In this document: piece after piece, positions 63,361 through 64,000 of the stretch
Layout of the letters: each line of letters starts with the position of its first letter
How positions within the stretch are numbered: the stretch's first letter is position 1
DNA from: Allomyces macrogynus ATCC 38327
Taxonomy: Eukaryota > Blastocladiomycota > Blastocladiomycetes > Blastocladiales > Blastocladiaceae
Assembly (NCBI GenBank): GCA_000151295.1
Contig: GG745345.1
Span: 901,409 to 965,408 of the forward strand
Length of the DNA: 64,000 nt
Direction: 5' to 3'
Program-made: the position numbers and the translations under genes
Notes under the pieces: generated by a model
Database searches by the model: none
Told to the model about the DNA's origin: nothing
Seen by the model: only the letters and a program-made list of their open reading frames with translations

Positions 63361-64000
63361 CGTGGGCGCGATCAAAGTGTTGTCGGAGATATGCTGAAGC
63401 GAATGTCGAGAGCAGAAGAGCGAGACAGAGTGTGGGAGGGAGGAGCGAGGCGGGGACGTTGTCAACAGTTGATCTTTATGTGGGGTGGAAGCGCAGCCGG
63501 CCGGTGGTTGCTCCGCTGCTGTTCTTCGATAACGCGGCGATTGGCAGCCACGTCCCGCACACCAACGTGATCAACAGGCCGCAAAGAATGGCGCGTCTCG
63601 CACCTTATGTTGACCATTGTTTACCTGTCGTTTGTCGCCCTCTCGGCGCGCGCGTTTCTTGCTTTGCTTGACCTGCCCGGTCTCACGCGCCGACTTGGGA
63701 AAATTCACATCCTGTTGACCGCAACCCGCGCATGTCTCCCTCCATACCCCACCTCATTGCTGTGCCTCGACACCCGCATCCAATTTGACTGGCTGCCTGG
63801 TCGCGACCCGAAATGACTAACACCACGAGCTGGCTCGATCAGTCGACACAGAGCGTCGTCAGAGCTCGCTAGGGCTCGAGGGATTCGAGGGAGGGTGGGG
63901 CGGCGGCCGATGGCGCGCGCACAATGCAACCGAAAATTGAGTGATCGGGATGACCGAGATGGCCCAGCATAGCGCTCGATCTTGCTACACGAGCGCATTC
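63361..64000. other. Right-edge intergenic sequence
   Basis: 640 bp upstream of the mitochondrial-type gene. It should hold its promoter; I see no TATA box and no exon of a further gene that I can support. Confidence 0.45.

Noticed and set aside
1..64000. CRISPR arrays, prokaryotic operons, insertion sequences, viral insertions
   Set aside because: No regularly spaced repeats, transposase or reverse-transcriptase motifs, or terminal inverted or long terminal repeats were seen; genes are intron-containing and eukaryotic.

Overview
The window is a GC-rich, intron-bearing nuclear segment of a eukaryote, most likely a zoosporic (flagellated) fungus. A ciliary ARMC9 homologue argues for a flagellate. 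A UDP-GlcNAc pyrophosphorylase, an Eps1-like PDI, a short alpha-actinin of fungal size, a striatin and a PEX39-like protein fit a fungus. The mix would suit Blastocladiomycota or Chytridiomycota, but that placement is inference. Genes are compact and introns are mostly about 50-110 nt. Most 5' splice sites read GTNCGN, so C rather than A is the rule at intron position +4.

Layout. 1-2100 (-): ARMC9 homologue, running off the left edge. 2929-3480 (+): RGS-domain protein. 3992-6389 (-): striatin with one apparent frameshift. 7019-8631 (-): UDP-GlcNAc pyrophosphorylase. 9681-12183 (+): alpha-actinin. 12660-13070 (+): 5' fragment of an acyl-CoA/4-coumarate ligase. 13876-15415 (+): unknown protein. 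15640-18122 (-): membrane-anchored PDI of Eps1 type.

18.9-37.6 kb holds the most unusual content: five copies of a secreted-protein family. A and B (-) carry two C-terminal modules, C (-) is a decayed fragment, D and E (+) carry one module. They are accompanied by a dispersed 16-bp motif and two coding-like relics. Between C and D lie housekeeping genes: a nucleotide-sugar/triose-phosphate-type transporter, a 967-aa membrane protein, triosephosphate isomerase and mitochondrial malonyl-CoA:ACP transacylase.

37.8-64 kb: a small LRR-like ORF, a PEX39-like gene, a tail-anchored protein, an L-type amino-acid transporter, a seven-helix receptor, a decayed and an intact F-box/LRR gene, FAM72, an FGD-type RhoGEF (DH-PH-FYVE), a glycine-rich-domain (DUF1399) protein, a polytopic membrane protein and a probable mitochondrial protein.

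No operon-like logic is expected. Related themes are signalling (RGS, GPCR, RhoGEF, striatin), cytoskeleton and cilium (alpha-actinin, ARMC9) and secretion or cell surface (PDI, UAP1, secreted family). Exon models were derived by hand from splice signals, reading-frame closure and recalled family sequences. No database search or RNA evidence was available.
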